A DNA stretch of 6,103 bases from Actinomycetes bacterium (lineage in GTDB: Bacteria > Actinomycetota > Actinomycetes > Actinomycetales > Dermatophilaceae), in NCBI GenBank assembly GCA_023451855.1, contig JAEXXY010000173.1, positions 1 to 6,103 of the forward strand, written 5' to 3'. The notes beneath the pieces were generated by a model, which was not told the origin of the DNA, made no database searches, and saw only the letters and a program-made list of their open reading frames with translations. Position numbers and translations under genes: made by a program. Below are positions 5,185 to 6,103 of the stretch, piece after piece (position 1 is the stretch's first letter; every line of letters begins with the position of its first letter).

Positions 5185-6103
5185 ATGTCGCCCCGGATGC
5201 CCTCGCCCGACCTGCTCGTCGTGCGGGAGGAGGTGCGCGAGGCCCTCGACGCCGGGCTCGGCGTCGTCGCCCTCGAGTCGACGATCCTCGCGCACGGGCT
5301 CCCCCACCCCGACAACCTCGAGGTGGCCGGGCAGATCGAGGACGCGGTGCGTGCCGGCGGCTCGGTGCCCGCGACGATCGCGGTGCTAGACGGCGTCGTG
5401 CACGTCGGCCTCGGGCCCGCCGAGGTGGAGCGGGTGTGCACCGACCCCGACGTCGCCAAGCTGTCGGTCCGAGACGTCGGCGTCGCTGCGGCACTGGGAC
5501 TCTCCGGCGCGACGACCGTGGCGTCGACGTCGGCGCTCGCCCACCTCGCCGGTATCCGCGTCTTCGCCACCGGCGGCCTCGGGGGCGTGCACCGCGGGGC
5601 GTCCGAGACGTTCGACGTGTCGGCCGACCTCGGCGTCATCGCGTCGACGCCGGTGCTCGTCGTGTGCGCCGGGGTGAAGTCGATCCTCGACGTCGCCGGC
5701 ACCCTCGAGACCCTCGAGACGCTGTCGGTGCCGGTGCTCGGCTACCTCACCGACGCCTTCCCCGGCTTCTACCTCGCCGACTCCGGGCACCGCGTCCCCT
5801 GGAGGGTCGAGTCGGCCGCCGAGGCGGCGCGGGTCCTCGTGACCCGCGACCGGCTCGGCACCGACAGCGCCGGGGTCGTCCTGGCCAACCCGCTGCCCGA
5901 GGACCGGCAGGTCGACCGCGACCTGCACGACCGGCTCGTCGCGGAGGGGCTCGCGATGCTCGAGCGCGAGGGCGTGCACGGCAAGGACGTGACGCCGCGC
6001 CTGCTCGAGTACTTCCACGACAGCTCCGGTGGCGAGTCGCTGCGGGCCAACGTCGAGCTCGTCCTCGCCAACGCCCGGCTCGCCGGTGAGGTAGCCGCGG
6101 AGG
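5185..6103 (+). CDS. psuG: Pseudouridine-5'-phosphate glycosidase (partial, C-terminus off right edge)
   Basis: Cleaves the C-C glycosidic bond of pseudouridine 5'-phosphate to uracil and ribose 5-phosphate, the second step of pseudouridine catabolism after the kinase PsuK; related to indigoidine IndA. 306 codons are visible, close to the roughly 310 residues usual for the family, so only a short tail is missing. Family signatures: ALESTILAHGLPHPDN (29-44) with E31, AKLSVRD (91-97) with K92, FATGGLGGVHRG (127-138) with H136, metal-site D148, CAGVKSILD (161-169) with K165, ANPLPED (234-240), KDVTP (267-271) and GGESLRAN (282-289) ending in N289. From knowledge of E. coli PsuG, E31, K93, H137, D149, K166 and N289 are the active-site counterparts, with K166 forming the covalent intermediate. 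The start is ATG 5185; ATG 5197 is a weaker alternative. No PsuK gene is in the window. Confidence 0.95.
   Translation, partial: MSPRMPSPDLLVVREEVREALDAGLGVVALESTILAHGLPHPDNLEVAGQIEDAVRAGGSVPATIAVLDGVVHVGLGPAEVERVCTDPDVAKLSVRDVGVAAALGLSGATTVASTSALAHLAGIRVFATGGLGGVHRGASETFDVSADLGVIASTPVLVVCAGVKSILDVAGTLETLETLSVPVLGYLTDAFPGFYLADSGHRVPWRVESAAEAARVLVTRDRLGTDSAGVVLANPLPEDRQVDRDLHDRLVAEGLAMLEREGVHGKDVTPRLLEYFHDSSGGESLRANVELVLANARLAGEVAAE

Noticed and set aside
4407..6089. Plus-strand frame of 560 codons across the FhuF-like gene and psuG
   Set aside because: Extreme Arg/Pro/Ala composition; a shifted reading of two well-identified genes.

Overview
The window looks like chromosomal DNA of a high-GC actinobacterium. 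Base composition is very GC-rich and codons end mostly in G or C. Starts are often GTG or TTG, and some genes have TAnnnT-type -10 motifs almost touching the start codon, as in leaderless actinobacterial transcripts. I cannot name the genus from the sequence alone.

The left two thirds is a minus-strand block, read from right to left. It holds an M20-family metal-dependent amidohydrolase (3107-4354), a BMP/Med-type nucleoside-binding lipoprotein (1819-2877, TTG start), and the tandem-domain ATPase of the same ABC importer (from 1628, running off the left edge). The membrane permeases expected for this importer would lie beyond position 1. A very strong hairpin (1737-1770) separates binding protein from ATPase, as expected where the binding protein is made in excess. 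Overlapping, mutually exclusive hairpins lie just ahead of the ATPase start.

A 90-bp divergent control region (4355-4444) separates this block from a rightward pair. The first is a small FhuF-type 2Fe-2S protein (4445-5155), identified by its C-terminal CC-x10-C-x2-C cluster motif. The second, 29 bp downstream, is pseudouridine-5'-phosphate glycosidase PsuG (from 5185, running off the right edge).

The functional theme is nucleoside acquisition and breakdown: an importer of the nucleoside-uptake class on one side and an enzyme splitting pseudouridine monophosphate into uracil and ribose 5-phosphate on the other. The amidohydrolase and the FhuF-like protein have no substrate that the sequence reveals. 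All five genes belong to known families and I see no mobile element, CRISPR array, RNA gene or clearly new system. The points worth a second look are the regulatory structures, the unusual start sites and the gene neighbourhood.
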